Below are positions 8,637 through 17,193 of a stretch of DNA of 64,000 nt, one piece after another (position 1 is the stretch's first letter; each line of letters starts with the position of its first letter). Made by a program: the position numbers and the translations under genes. The DNA comes from Vulcanimicrobium alpinum. Its GTDB lineage: Bacteria > Vulcanimicrobiota > Vulcanimicrobiia > Vulcanimicrobiales > Vulcanimicrobiaceae. Under the pieces are notes generated by a model, which ran no database searches, was not told the origin of the DNA, and saw only the letters and a list, made by a program, of their open reading frames with translations. The stretch lies in the NCBI RefSeq assembly GCF_027923555.1, contig NZ_AP025523.1:1488001-1552000 (forward strand), read 5' to 3'.

Positions 8637-9777
8637 GCCGTCGGCGCCGGCGGTGAAAGCGCTCGCGCGCGCCCGCGGTGCGGCGGCGGTGCGCATCGCG
8701 AGCGCGCAGCCCGACGCGCTCACGCGCGAACGGATGCGGGCCGCGTTCGCGCGCGGCGATCTGGCGACGTGGCCGTACGGCGAGGCCTACGCGGCGGCGG
8801 CGAGCGATCCGGCGACGCTGCTCCCCGGCGCGCGCAGCGTCGTCTGCATCGCGATCCCGTACGCCACGCCGGTGCCGCGCGAACGCCGCGGCTACGGACG
8901 CGTCTCCGCGTACGCGTGGTCGGCCGACTATCATCGCGCGATGCGCGCGCAGCTCGCGGCGATCGCCGCGGAGATCGACGCGCTCGCCGGCGGGGCCGTG
9001 ACGCGCGTCGTCTGCGACACCGCGCCGCTTGCGGAACGCGCCTTCGCCGCGCGCGCGGGGCTGGGCTGGATCGGGAAGCACACGAGCCTGATCGTGAAAG
9101 GTTTGGGGTCGGCGGTGTTCCTCGGCGAGATCGTGACGACGCTCGCGCTCGACGCCGACGCGCCGCTGCGCACCTCGTGCGGGTCGTGCACCCGCTGCAT
9201 CAGCGCGTGTCCGACCAGTGCGCTGCGCAGTGACGGCACGATCGACGCGACCCGCTGCATCAGCGATCTCACCCAGCGGCGCGACGCGATCCCTACCGCG
9301 CTGCGGCCCTTCGTCGGGACCTGGGTGTGGGGCTGCGATCTGTGCAACGACGCGTGCCCGCCTTCGCAGCGCGCCGGCCGCGCCGGCGACGCGCGGTTCT
9401 CGCCGCTGGAGGCGCAGACGGCGGCGCCGCCGCTGGGCGCCCTGCTCGCTCTGCGCGACGCCGCGTTCCGGCGCTGGCGCCGCACCGCGATGGGCTGGCG
9501 CGGCGCGGCGGTCCTGCGCCGCAACGCAGCCGTCGCGATGGGCAACGCGCTCGATCGCGCCGACGTGCCGGCGCTCGCCGAGGCGCTCCGCGACGATGCG
9601 AGCGCGCTGGTGCGCGGCCATGCGGCCTGGGCGCTCGGCCGGATCGCTTCGCCGCGAGCGCTCGACGCGCTGCGCGCGGCGCAAGCGGGCGAGCGCGATC
9701 CGGACGTGATCGAGGAGATTCTCGCGGCGTTGGAACCCTGGCGGACCGCGGCGGCGTTGCACCACCGAACGCCATGA
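8614..9777 (+). CDS. queG: Epoxyqueuosine reductase QueG
   Basis: A cobalamin- and [4Fe-4S]-dependent enzyme that reduces epoxyqueuosine to queuosine in the tRNA anticodon. The two ferredoxin-type cluster motifs are CGSCTRCISACPTSAL and CDLCNDACPP. The N-terminal nitroreductase-like/cobalamin domain is seen in GLGWIGKHTSLI. A short HEAT-like C-terminus (DVPALAEAL, HAAWALGRIA) is normal for the family. The GTG at 8614 overlaps the previous gene by 23 bases; a GTG at 8653 would give a 374-residue product. The end overlaps the next ATG. Confidence 0.92.
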   Translation: MGDCRVSEPSAPAVKALARARGAAAVRIASAQPDALTRERMRAAFARGDLATWPYGEAYAAAASDPATLLPGARSVVCIAIPYATPVPRERRGYGRVSAYAWSADYHRAMRAQLAAIAAEIDALAGGAVTRVVCDTAPLAERAFAARAGLGWIGKHTSLIVKGLGSAVFLGEIVTTLALDADAPLRTSCGSCTRCISACPTSALRSDGTIDATRCISDLTQRRDAIPTALRPFVGTWVWGCDLCNDACPPSQRAGRAGDARFSPLEAQTAAPPLGALLALRDAAFRRWRRTAMGWRGAAVLRRNAAVAMGNALDRADVPALAEALRDDASALVRGHAAWALGRIASPRALDALRAAQAGERDPDVIEEILAALEPWRTAAALHHRTP

Positions 9778-10412
9778 TGAACCGTCGATCCTTCGCTTTG
9801 CTCGCCTCCGCCGCGCTCGCCGTCGTCGCCCTGCCGTCCGCTCCGGCGCGCGCGCAGAACAGCGATTTGTACGCCCGCATGCAGCGCGTCAACAGCGATC
9901 TGCAGACCTATCAGGCCGACGTCACGGTCGCGATCAAGCTTAACACGTTTCCGTATCTGAGCCCGACCCTCAACGGCAAAGCGTACTACAAGCGGCCCGA
10001 CAAGAACGCGGTCCAGTTCGAAACCGTCCCCGCGCTCGCCGGCCAGCTCAAGAAGGTCGTCGGGCAGCTGGAGCCGCCCTCGGACTGGAACACGCTCTAC
10101 GACGTCACGCCGAACGGCGACGACGGGAAGATCGCGACCTTTAAACTCGTGCGCAAAAAGAACGGCCGCATCGATCACGTCGACGTGAAAGTCGACGACA
10201 AGACCGCCACCGTCTCCGAGATGACCTACGTCTACAAGGACGGCGGCTCGATCCGGTTCACCAACACCTACGACCAGATCGGCGGCAATTTCGTCCTCAA
10301 GTCGCAGACCGGGAAGGTCGACGTCCCGCACTACAACGCCGACGTGAGTTCGACGTTCGCGAACTACAAGCTCAACGTCCCCGTCGACGACAAGGTCTTC
10401 GCCGAGAGCTGA
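9774..10412 (+). CDS. LolA-like periplasmic lipoprotein-sorting protein
   Basis: A 212-residue exported protein. The N-terminus MMNRRSFALLASAALAVVAL followed by an A-R-A type cleavage site is a signal peptide. The mature chain begins with a helix (LYARMQRVNSDLQTYQ) followed by a beta-rich half-barrel, as in LolA/DUF4292-like outer-membrane lipoprotein-sorting proteins. It would act in the periplasm. The start overlaps the queG stop. Without a recognisable LolB or LolCDE nearby the assignment stays at fold level. Confidence 0.6.
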   Translation: MMNRRSFALLASAALAVVALPSAPARAQNSDLYARMQRVNSDLQTYQADVTVAIKLNTFPYLSPTLNGKAYYKRPDKNAVQFETVPALAGQLKKVVGQLEPPSDWNTLYDVTPNGDDGKIATFKLVRKKNGRIDHVDVKVDDKTATVSEMTYVYKDGGSIRFTNTYDQIGGNFVLKSQTGKVDVPHYNADVSSTFANYKLNVPVDDKVFAES

Positions 10413-10470
10413 GGCCGCGGAGCGCCGCCCGACGCGGAACCCTCCGGCACCGGGGCGAATCCCAGCCGAT

Positions 10471-11484
10471 GTGATCGACCTCATCGCGGCCCGCGCGGAA
10501 GCCCTCGTCGACGCCTTTCGCCGGCCGATCACGTATCTGCGCGTCTCGGTCACCGATCGCTGCAACCTGCGCTGCGTCTACTGCATGCCCGAAGCGGGGT
10601 TGCCGTGGATCCCCAAGCCCGAGATCCTCGACTACGAGGAGATCGCGGCGATCATCCGGGCGGCGGCGAGCATCGGCGTGCGTAGCATCCGCCTGACCGG
10701 CGGCGAGCCGCTGATCCGGTGCGATCTCGAACGGCTCGTCGCACTGATCGCCGCGATCCCGGGGATCGACGACATCGCGCTCTCCACCAACGGGCTGCTC
10801 CTCGCCGACCAGGCGGCCGCGCTGCGCGCCGCCGGACTGCGCCGCGTCAACGTCTCGCTCGACACGCTCCATGACGATCGCTTCACCGCGATCGCGCGCC
10901 GGCCCGGGCTGAGCCGCGTCCTGGCGGGGATCGACGCCGCGCTCGCCGAGGGCCTCGGTCCGGTGAAGCTCAACTGCGTGCTGATGCGCGGCGTCAACGA
11001 CGACGAACTCGAAGCGTTCGCGGAGATGACGCGCACGCGCGCGGTGCACGTCCGCTTCATCGAGGTGATGCCGGTGCACGACAACGTCGCGCTGCAGCGC
11101 GACGCCTGGATCTCCTCCGACGAGGTGCTCGAACGGCTCGGGGCGCTCGGCGCACTGCACGCCGTACCGAACCCGCATGGGAACGGGCCGGCGCGCACCT
11201 TCGCCTACGACGGCGTGCCGGGGACCGTCGGCGTCATCTCGCCGCTCGCGCACGACTACTGCGAGACCTGCAACCGCGTCCGCCTCTCCGCCGACGGCCG
11301 GCTCAAGCTGTGCCTGTTCGGCGATCACCTGATCGACTTGCGCACGCCGCTGCGCGCGGGCGGCGGCGAAGCGGCGATCGTCGCGCTGCTGCGCGCCGCG
11401 ATGCACGTCAAACCCGAGCGGCACCATCTCGCGCTCGGCGAAACGGCGAGCGCGATGCGCGCGTTTAGCGAGATCGGCGGCTGA
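10471..11484 (+). CDS. moaA: GTP 3',8-cyclase MoaA
   Basis: A 337-residue radical SAM enzyme that converts GTP to 3',8-cyclo-GTP in the first step of molybdenum cofactor synthesis. The SAM cluster is C31-x3-C35-x2-C38 in CNLRCVYC. The second cluster uses C264, C267 and C281 in CETCNRVRLS and LKLCLFGD. GGEPLIR is present and the C-terminus ends in the family's Gly-Gly. The start is GTG at 10471 after a 58-base gap that shows no recognisable Moco riboswitch. moaC is not in the window. Confidence 0.95.
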   Translation: MIDLIAARAEALVDAFRRPITYLRVSVTDRCNLRCVYCMPEAGLPWIPKPEILDYEEIAAIIRAAASIGVRSIRLTGGEPLIRCDLERLVALIAAIPGIDDIALSTNGLLLADQAAALRAAGLRRVNVSLDTLHDDRFTAIARRPGLSRVLAGIDAALAEGLGPVKLNCVLMRGVNDDELEAFAEMTRTRAVHVRFIEVMPVHDNVALQRDAWISSDEVLERLGALGALHAVPNPHGNGPARTFAYDGVPGTVGVISPLAHDYCETCNRVRLSADGRLKLCLFGDHLIDLRTPLRAGGGEAAIVALLRAAMHVKPERHHLALGETASAMRAFSEIGG

Positions 11485-11487
11485 GCG

Positions 11488-11988
11488 CTACTCGTCCTGG
11501 ACGAAGATGTCCAGCGAGCGGTCGCGGGGGCGGCCGCGCATCACCACGATGCTCACCACGAACGCCAGCGCGACGCCGGTGAGGACGCCGAGTTCGAGCA
11601 GCGCAGGCGACGACGACACGGCCGGGTTCTGTGACCCCTGCGCGTGGCCGACGGTGATCACGAGGATACGCCGGATCACCGCGATGAGCCCGACGATCAG
11701 GAACGGTTCGGCGATGAGCACGGCGCCCTTGAGCGAGAGCACGACGGTGTAGGCGAGTTCGACGACCATCAGCGTGAGCAGGATGAGATCGAGAAAGACC
11801 GTCGTCTCGTCGATGATGTCGCCCGTGCCGAACATCGGCAGCAGGTGCGCCCCGGCGTGGAGCAGCAGCGCGATCGCCGCGACGAACAGGATCACTCCGA
11901 TCACCGCGAACACCACCCGTTCGGTCCAGCCCAGGACGCGGATCGCCTGTTGTTCGGCGGGAAGCCGTTTGGGACGCGTGACGCTCAT
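11488..11988 (-). CDS. PsiE-like phosphate-starvation membrane protein
   Basis: A 166-residue inner-membrane protein with four hydrophobic segments (VVFAVIGVILFVAAIALLL, TTVFLDLILLTLMVVELAY, FLIVGLIAVIRRILVIT and LGVLTGVALAFVVSIVVM), the layout of the PsiE family. Biochemical function is unknown in the family. Its ATG at 11988 overlaps the stop of the upstream GNAT gene by four bases, so it is the second gene of a two-gene operon. It is convergent with moaA, three bases away. Confidence 0.75.
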   Translation of the reverse strand: MSVTRPKRLPAEQQAIRVLGWTERVVFAVIGVILFVAAIALLLHAGAHLLPMFGTGDIIDETTVFLDLILLTLMVVELAYTVVLSLKGAVLIAEPFLIVGLIAVIRRILVITVGHAQGSQNPAVSSSPALLELGVLTGVALAFVVSIVVMRGRPRDRSLDIFVQDE

Positions 11989-12473
11989 TCGATCGACTTT
12001 CGGAAGAACGCCAGCATCCGGCCGGCCTCGGGCATGATGCGAAACTCCTCGAAGCCCCATGACTTCGCTTGCGCGATCCCGCGGTTGTCGCCCATGTGCA
12101 GCAGGAACGTCAGCGTCTTCACGCCGCGCTTGCGGGCGAGATTCTGCACGTCGGTGATGAGCTGCGTCGCGACGCCGTGCGGTGCGTCCGAGCGCGTCCG
12201 CAGCGCCTCGACCATCGCGACGTCGATTCCGTTCGCCGCCTCGCGATCGCTGTAGCCCTTGGGAAAGCTGAAGACGAGTTGCACTGTCCCGAGCAATCCG
12301 GATGCGTCCTCGGCGACGAGGACGAGGCGCCGCCCCGCCTGCTGTTCGCTCAGCCCCTTCTGAACGCGCGCTGGCCAGGGGTCGCCGCCGGGCGTGCTCC
12401 CGTCGACGACGCCGTCCGACACGAGCCGCTCGGCGTCGCTCGGTAACGCGTAGCGGATAAAGACCCGGCTCAC
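11985..12473 (-). CDS. GNAT family N-acetyltransferase
   Basis: A 162-residue acetyl-CoA-dependent acyltransferase. FIRYALPSDAERL is the N-terminal strand-helix, LVLVAEDASGLLGTVQLVF the central strands, and VATQLITDVQNLARKRG the pyrophosphate-loop helix. It ends RMLAFFRKSIE. The substrate is unknown. I chose the GTG at 12473, which fits the domain start; the open frame reaches to 12554 but the added residues do not fit the fold. The stop overlaps the psiE-like start. Confidence 0.75.
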   Translation of the reverse strand: MSRVFIRYALPSDAERLVSDGVVDGSTPGGDPWPARVQKGLSEQQAGRRLVLVAEDASGLLGTVQLVFSFPKGYSDREAANGIDVAMVEALRTRSDAPHGVATQLITDVQNLARKRGVKTLTFLLHMGDNRGIAQAKSWGFEEFRIMPEAGRMLAFFRKSIE

Positions 12474-12568
12474 GGCGCTTCGATTACGGAACCAGGAGAG
12501 CGTTCTCCCGTCGCCGCGTGAGGATGCCCTCCCTAGGTACGCTCGGGTCTGCACGCAAAAGGAGACCC

Positions 12569-12976
12569 ATGCAGTTGAAATCGTTCACCGTCCTCGCCTC
12601 TGTCGCGATGTGTTCGTTCCTTGCCGTCGGATGCTCGAAGGGCAGCGATCAGTCGTCGCAGTCGACGACCACCACGACCACGTCGACGACCGCGCCCGCC
12701 TCGCAGTCGGGGAGCAACGCGTCGAGCGCGTCGGCGGCGACGGGTGACGCGGGCCACGGCAAGACGATCTTCACGGCGAACTGCGCGCAGTGTCACGGTG
12801 CGAGCGGAATCGAGGGCGGCGTCGGACCGTCGCTCAAAGACGAGAAGAGCCGCAAGAACTACGAGCAGGCCGTTGCGTGGATCAAGAACCCGAAGCCGCC
12901 GATGCCGAAGCTCTATCCGTCGCCGCTGAGCGAGAAGGACGTCGACGACGTCGCCGCTTACGTCGAGAGCCTGTAA
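12569..12976 (+). CDS. Monohaem cytochrome c lipoprotein
   Basis: A 135-residue membrane-anchored electron carrier. The signal peptide ends in a lipobox (LAVGC, acylated Cys22). A Ser/Thr-rich linker (about residues 28-55) follows, then a class I cytochrome c domain with haem motif C72-A-Q-C75-H76 and a likely axial methionine in KPPMPKLYP. The start ATG has an excellent ribosome site, AAAAGGAGA, at 12557-12565. It stands alone between a divergent GNAT gene and the photolyase gene. Its redox partner is not evident in the window. Confidence 0.9.
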   Translation: MQLKSFTVLASVAMCSFLAVGCSKGSDQSSQSTTTTTTSTTAPASQSGSNASSASAATGDAGHGKTIFTANCAQCHGASGIEGGVGPSLKDEKSRKNYEQAVAWIKNPKPPMPKLYPSPLSEKDVDDVAAYVESL

Positions 12977-13019
12977 CCGGCCGAGGACCGCGGCAGCGCG
13001 GTAGTGAACGCGGCCCGGC

Positions 13020-14447
13020 GTGGCGCGGGCGGTGTTCGCATTTACGAGGGACCTGCGGCTGAACGATCACGCGGGGCTCGCCGCGGCGGCGCGTCACGGC
13101 GTCGTCGTCCCCGTTCACGTGATCGATCCGGTGAGCGCCGCGCGTTTGCGCCGCTCGCCGCGGCGCGCCGCGTACTACTGCGCAGCGATCCGCGCGCTCG
13201 ACGCGTCGCTGCGCGCTCGGGGGAGCGCGCTCATCGTGCGGCGCGGCAACGCGGGACCCGTGCTGCGTGCGCTCGCGCGCGCGCTCGGCGCCGGCGTCGT
13301 CGCCTGGAGCTGCGGCTACGACGCGAAGACGATCCGGCGCGACCGCGACCTGCAGTCGACGCTCGAGGAGGCGGGGCTGCGCGCGCTGCCGATGCACGAC
13401 GGGCCGGCGATCCCGCCCGAAGACGCGGCGGCTGCGCATTCGCGCGGTGACGGCTATCGTGCGTTCGTCCCGTATCACGCGCGCTGGCGCACCCTGCTCC
13501 CGCCGCAGGACGCCGGCAGCGCGTCGTTCGCCGCCGTCGAGATCGCGAGCGAAGCGCTCCCGATCCCCGAAGAGTTCGGCTCGCAGGCGCCGCTGCCCGG
13601 CGACGCCGGCGAAGACGCGGCGCGCGCGAAACTGCGCACGTTTCTGCAGTCCGCCGTCCTGCAGTACGGCGTCGCGCGCAACGTCCCCGCGGCGCGTGAA
13701 ACGTCGCGGCTCTCAGCCGAACTCTCGTTCGGGACGATCGCGGCGCGCGAGGTCGTGCGCTCCGCGTGCGAGCGCGCCGCCGATCCGTTTCTGCTCGCGG
13801 AGGAGCGCGCCTCGCTGCGTCTGTACCTGCGCGCGCTCGCGGAGCGAGATTTCTTTCTGCAGCTCGCGTGGTACAACGAGTCGCTCGCGGAGGAACCGCT
13901 GCAGCCGAAGATGCGGCGCTTCGCGTTCGCGCGGACGCATCCGCATCTGGATGCGTGGCGCAGCGGGCGCACCGGGTTCGCGCTCGTCGACGCCGGCATC
14001 CGCGAACTGCGCGCGACCGGTTGGATGCACCCGCGCGTGCGCGCGATCGCGGCGGCGTTTTTGTGCTTCGATCTGGGCGTCGACTGGCGGATCGGCCGCG
14101 ACGAGTGGGACGTGTACCTCGTCGAAGACGATCCCGCGCTCGCCGCCGGAAACTGGCAGTGGATCGCGGGCGTCGGCGCCGATCTGGCCGCCTATCCGCG
14201 CATCTACAATCCAGTGAAGCAGGCGCGCCGCTTCGATCCCGCCGCCGAGTACATCCGCACGTGGATCCCCGAACTCGCCGGCCAGCCCGACGTCGCGATC
14301 CTCGATCCGGGCCTCGGCGGCCGCGAACAGCAATTGCCGCTGCCGCTGTTCGGGACGCGTTCGTATCCGCCGCCGGTGCTCGACCACGAAACCGCGGCCC
14401 GCGCGTTCCTCGAGCGCTACGCGCGCGAAGTGCGCACGCCCGCCTGA
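13020..14447 (+). CDS. phr: Deoxyribodipyrimidine photo-lyase / cryptochrome
   Basis: A 475-residue class I photolyase/cryptochrome that uses light to split cyclobutane pyrimidine dimers. The N-terminal alpha/beta antenna domain starts with FAFTRDLRLNDHAGL. The FAD domain has ELSFGTIAAREV, HPRVRAIAAAF, DEWDVYLVEDDPALAAGNWQ and the end signature NPVKQARRFDPAAEYIR. All landmarks are intact. The start is GTG at 13020. UV defence would fit an exposed-surface habitat, which is inference. Confidence 0.93.
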   Translation: MARAVFAFTRDLRLNDHAGLAAAARHGVVVPVHVIDPVSAARLRRSPRRAAYYCAAIRALDASLRARGSALIVRRGNAGPVLRALARALGAGVVAWSCGYDAKTIRRDRDLQSTLEEAGLRALPMHDGPAIPPEDAAAAHSRGDGYRAFVPYHARWRTLLPPQDAGSASFAAVEIASEALPIPEEFGSQAPLPGDAGEDAARAKLRTFLQSAVLQYGVARNVPAARETSRLSAELSFGTIAAREVVRSACERAADPFLLAEERASLRLYLRALAERDFFLQLAWYNESLAEEPLQPKMRRFAFARTHPHLDAWRSGRTGFALVDAGIRELRATGWMHPRVRAIAAAFLCFDLGVDWRIGRDEWDVYLVEDDPALAAGNWQWIAGVGADLAAYPRIYNPVKQARRFDPAAEYIRTWIPELAGQPDVAILDPGLGGREQQLPLPLFGTRSYPPPVLDHETAARAFLERYAREVRTPA

Positions 14448-14464
14448 CCCCGCGCGCTGCGCCG

Positions 14465-15055
14465 ATGAGCACGCTCGCCGTGATCTTTCCGGTGTTGCGC
14501 ACGACGCGGCTGCGGCTGGAACCGGTTCGCCCGGAGCATGCCGACCTGATGTTCGAGGGCTTGCAGGATCCGTCGCTGTACCGCTACCAGAACGATCCGA
14601 TCCCGGCGACGCGCGCGGCATTGCGCGAGCGGTACGCGCGGCTCGCCTCCGGGCGCGCGCCGGGGCCGGGCGGCGCGCTCTGGCTCAACTGGATCTCGAT
14701 CGACGCGGACGGCGCCGCGACGGGCTATGTGCAGGCGACCGTCGATGCGGCCTTCGCGCACGCCGAGATCGGCTACGTGATCCTCGCGGCGCAGCAGCGC
14801 CGCGGTTACGCGCGCGAAGGGGTCGGCGCGCTCGTCGCGCAGCTCTTCGCGTGCGGGGCCGGCGTCGTGCGCGCGACCGTCGACCGGCGGAACGTGGCCT
14901 CGCAGCGCGTGCTGGCGCGCTTGGGATTCACGCGCGTCCGGTCGCGCCGTTCCGACGACGTCATCGGCGGGATGCGCGGGATCGACGACGACTACGAACG
15001 CATCGCTCCCGCGCGCCGAGGCGGCGGCGCCGCCGTGCCGAAGACCATCGCATGA
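14465..15055 (+). CDS. RimJ/RimL-type GNAT acetyltransferase
   Basis: A 196-residue acetyltransferase. TTRLRLEPVRPEHADLMFE is the typical RimJ/RimL N-terminal strand and helix. EIGYVILAAQQRRGYAREGV is the acetyl-CoA motif A with Q/R-x-x-G-x-A, and NVASQRVLARLGFTRV is motif B. The family acetylates N-terminal amines of ribosomal proteins or small amines; the substrate here is not known. It overlaps the aminopeptidase start by four bases (ATGA). Confidence 0.82.
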   Translation: MSTLAVIFPVLRTTRLRLEPVRPEHADLMFEGLQDPSLYRYQNDPIPATRAALRERYARLASGRAPGPGGALWLNWISIDADGAATGYVQATVDAAFAHAEIGYVILAAQQRRGYAREGVGALVAQLFACGAGVVRATVDRRNVASQRVLARLGFTRVRSRRSDDVIGGMRGIDDDYERIAPARRGGGAAVPKTIA

Positions 15056-16488
15056 GCGAGGAGCAAGCGCGCGCGGCGCACGACGTCGGCACCCCCGAGA
15101 ACCTGCTGAAGTTCATGACGTCGGGCTGGGCGCTGCCGCCCGCGACGCGGGCGCCGAAGGTGGAGGGGATCGAGCGCTTCGCCGCCCGCCGGGACGCACT
15201 CTCGGCGGCGTTTCCCGGCGAGACGCTGATCGTTCCGACCGGGCGCGAGAAGACCCGCGCGAACGACACCGCGTATCGCTTCCGCCCCGGGACCGATTTC
15301 TATTACCTCACCGGCAACACCGAACCGGACAACGTGCTGGTGCTCGTTCCGCGCGGCGGGACGCACGACGCGCTGCTCTACTGCGAGCCCAATCCCGGCA
15401 AGACCGACGCGACGTTCTTCACCGATCGGGTGAAGGGCGAACTCTGGGTCGGCCCGCGCTTGGGCCTGCCGCAGACGGAGCAGCGGTTCGGCATCGCGGC
15501 CAAGCCGCTCGCCGAACTCGCCGGCGATCTCGCGGACGTGCCGGCTCAGCAGCGCCGGAGCCTGCGCGGGATCGATCCGGAACTCGACGCGACGCTCGCC
15601 GTCGACGGCGACGGCGAACGCGACGGCGCCTTCGCGACGTTCCTCTCGGAGCTCCGGCTGATCAAGGACGATCTCGAAGTGCGCGAACTGCGCCGCGCGA
15701 TCGCGGCGACGCAGCGCGGCTTCGACGACGTCGTGCGCGCCCTGCCCTCCGCGAAGACGGAACGCTACGTCGAGGGCGTGTTCAACTTCCGCGCGCGCGT
15801 CGACGGGAACGACGTCGGATACAACACGATCGCGGCGAGCGGCGCCAACGCGTGCACGCTGCACTGGACGCGCAACGACCGCACGATCGGCGACGACGAG
15901 CTGCTCCTGCTCGATGCCGGCGTCGAAGCGGAAACGCTCTACACCGCCGACATCACGCGCACGGTTCCGATCGGCGGCCGCTTCACCCCCGAACAGCGCA
16001 CGATCTATCAGCTGGTGTACGACGCGCAGCAGGCGGCGTTCGCGAAGTGTGCGCCGGGCAACGACTTCCTCGAACCGAATCGCGCGGCGATGCACGTCCT
16101 CGCGCACGGCCTCGAGCGGCTCGGGATCCTGCCGTCGGCCGAGGATGCGCTGCGCGACGAGAACCTGTTCTACAAGCGATACTCGCTGCACAACGTCAGC
16201 CACATGCTCGGCCTGGACGTCCACGATTGCGCGGCGGCGCGCGCCGAGACGTACAAGTTCGGCGCGCTGCGCGCGGGGATGGTGCTGACCGTCGAACCGG
16301 GGCTTTACTTCCAGCCCGACGACCTGACCGTTCCGGCGAAGTATCGCGGGATCGGCGTGCGCATCGAGGACGACGTGCTCATCACCGAATCCGGCGTCGA
16401 CATTCTCTCCGCAGCGATCCCGAGCGCGCCGGACGCCGTCGAGGCGTGGGTGCAGTCGGCCCGCGAGTCGGCGGCGTCCTCGCGCTGA
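15052..16488 (+). CDS. pepP: Xaa-Pro aminopeptidase (M24B)
   Basis: A 478-residue aminopeptidase P-like dinuclear-metal peptidase that removes residues ahead of proline. The N-terminal creatinase-like domain contains FRPGTDFYYLTGNTEPD. The C-terminal pita-bread domain has the metal ligands in LLLDAGVEAETLYTADITRT (two Asp), HNVSHMLGLDVHD (His), VLTVEPGLYF (Glu) and GIGVRIEDDVLIT (Glu). All five ligands are present. The start overlaps the GNAT stop. The length agrees with E. coli PepP plus a short N-terminal tail. Confidence 0.92.
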   Translation: MSEEQARAAHDVGTPENLLKFMTSGWALPPATRAPKVEGIERFAARRDALSAAFPGETLIVPTGREKTRANDTAYRFRPGTDFYYLTGNTEPDNVLVLVPRGGTHDALLYCEPNPGKTDATFFTDRVKGELWVGPRLGLPQTEQRFGIAAKPLAELAGDLADVPAQQRRSLRGIDPELDATLAVDGDGERDGAFATFLSELRLIKDDLEVRELRRAIAATQRGFDDVVRALPSAKTERYVEGVFNFRARVDGNDVGYNTIAASGANACTLHWTRNDRTIGDDELLLLDAGVEAETLYTADITRTVPIGGRFTPEQRTIYQLVYDAQQAAFAKCAPGNDFLEPNRAAMHVLAHGLERLGILPSAEDALRDENLFYKRYSLHNVSHMLGLDVHDCAAARAETYKFGALRAGMVLTVEPGLYFQPDDLTVPAKYRGIGVRIEDDVLITESGVDILSAAIPSAPDAVEAWVQSARESAASSR

Positions 16489-16497
16489 GGCGCTCGC

Positions 16498-17121
16498 CTA
16501 CTGGACGGCCTGACGTGACTCGGGGAGCCGGGCGTCGACCCAGTCGCCGACGATCGGCACGTTGACGTCCTCACCGTTCCACACCCGGAAACCGTAGACG
16601 ATGCTGGCGACGATCCAGACCGGTACGATGAACGGGAGCAGCGGCCAGGCGCTCGCCCCGAGGATCGGCAGCGAGGCGATCCCCCCGAGAACGGCGCCGA
16701 AGCCCCACATCCCGAAGTTGAAGCCGAGCGCCTGCCAGGCCTGACGGCGCACGAAGTACGAGCCCTTCGAATCGAGGAGCGCGAGGAGCGCGAGCGGCCA
16801 GAACGGGTAGCTCAGCGCGACCAAGGCGCGGGTTTCGGGGCGCACCGCCAGACCGGTCCCGGTCTGGACCGTGACGCGCGGGGGCGCGGCCTGCGCCTGC
16901 TGGTAGGGCGGCGGCTGCGGCGGCGGCGGAGCTTGCCACGCACCCTGCGACGGCCCGACGCCGCCGTTGATCATGTTGGCCTGACGCGCCGACTCGATCT
17001 TCGCCGCGAGCACGCAGCTCGGGCAGGCGCCGTCGGCGGCGCGGCACGTCGCGCAGATGGGCTTGCGGCATCCGGTACAGACGGATACTGACGGAACGGC
17101 ATGATGGAAGAAGCAATCCAT
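16498..17121 (-). CDS. Zinc-ribbon membrane protein with DUF4870-like domain
   Basis: A 207-residue protein. The N-terminal cysteine/histidine cluster (C3, H6, then CTGCRKPICATC and ACPSC) is a B-box or zinc-ribbon type module. A proline/glutamine-rich linker (PPPPQPPPYQQAQ) follows, then a membrane domain with three hydrophobic segments, including FWPLALLALLDSKGSYFVRRQAWQ, typical of DUF4870/Tic20-like proteins. Function unknown. The start ATG at 17121 completes the zinc cluster. It is divergent from the ABC exporter, and the two 5' ends lie within 73 bases. Confidence 0.65.
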   Translation of the reverse strand: MDCFFHHAVPSVSVCTGCRKPICATCRAADGACPSCVLAAKIESARQANMINGGVGPSQGAWQAPPPPQPPPYQQAQAAPPRVTVQTGTGLAVRPETRALVALSYPFWPLALLALLDSKGSYFVRRQAWQALGFNFGMWGFGAVLGGIASLPILGASAWPLLPFIVPVWIVASIVYGFRVWNGEDVNVPIVGDWVDARLPESRQAVQ

Positions 17122-17193
17122 GACCCAGACAACGACCTCGCGGTCAGCAACCTTACGCCGAAGGTACTGAACGACGACGGCGAAGGTTTCGCG

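Noticed and set aside
10413-10470. Molybdenum-cofactor riboswitch before moaA
   Set aside because: The gap is only 58 bases and lacks the conserved Moco RNA elements.
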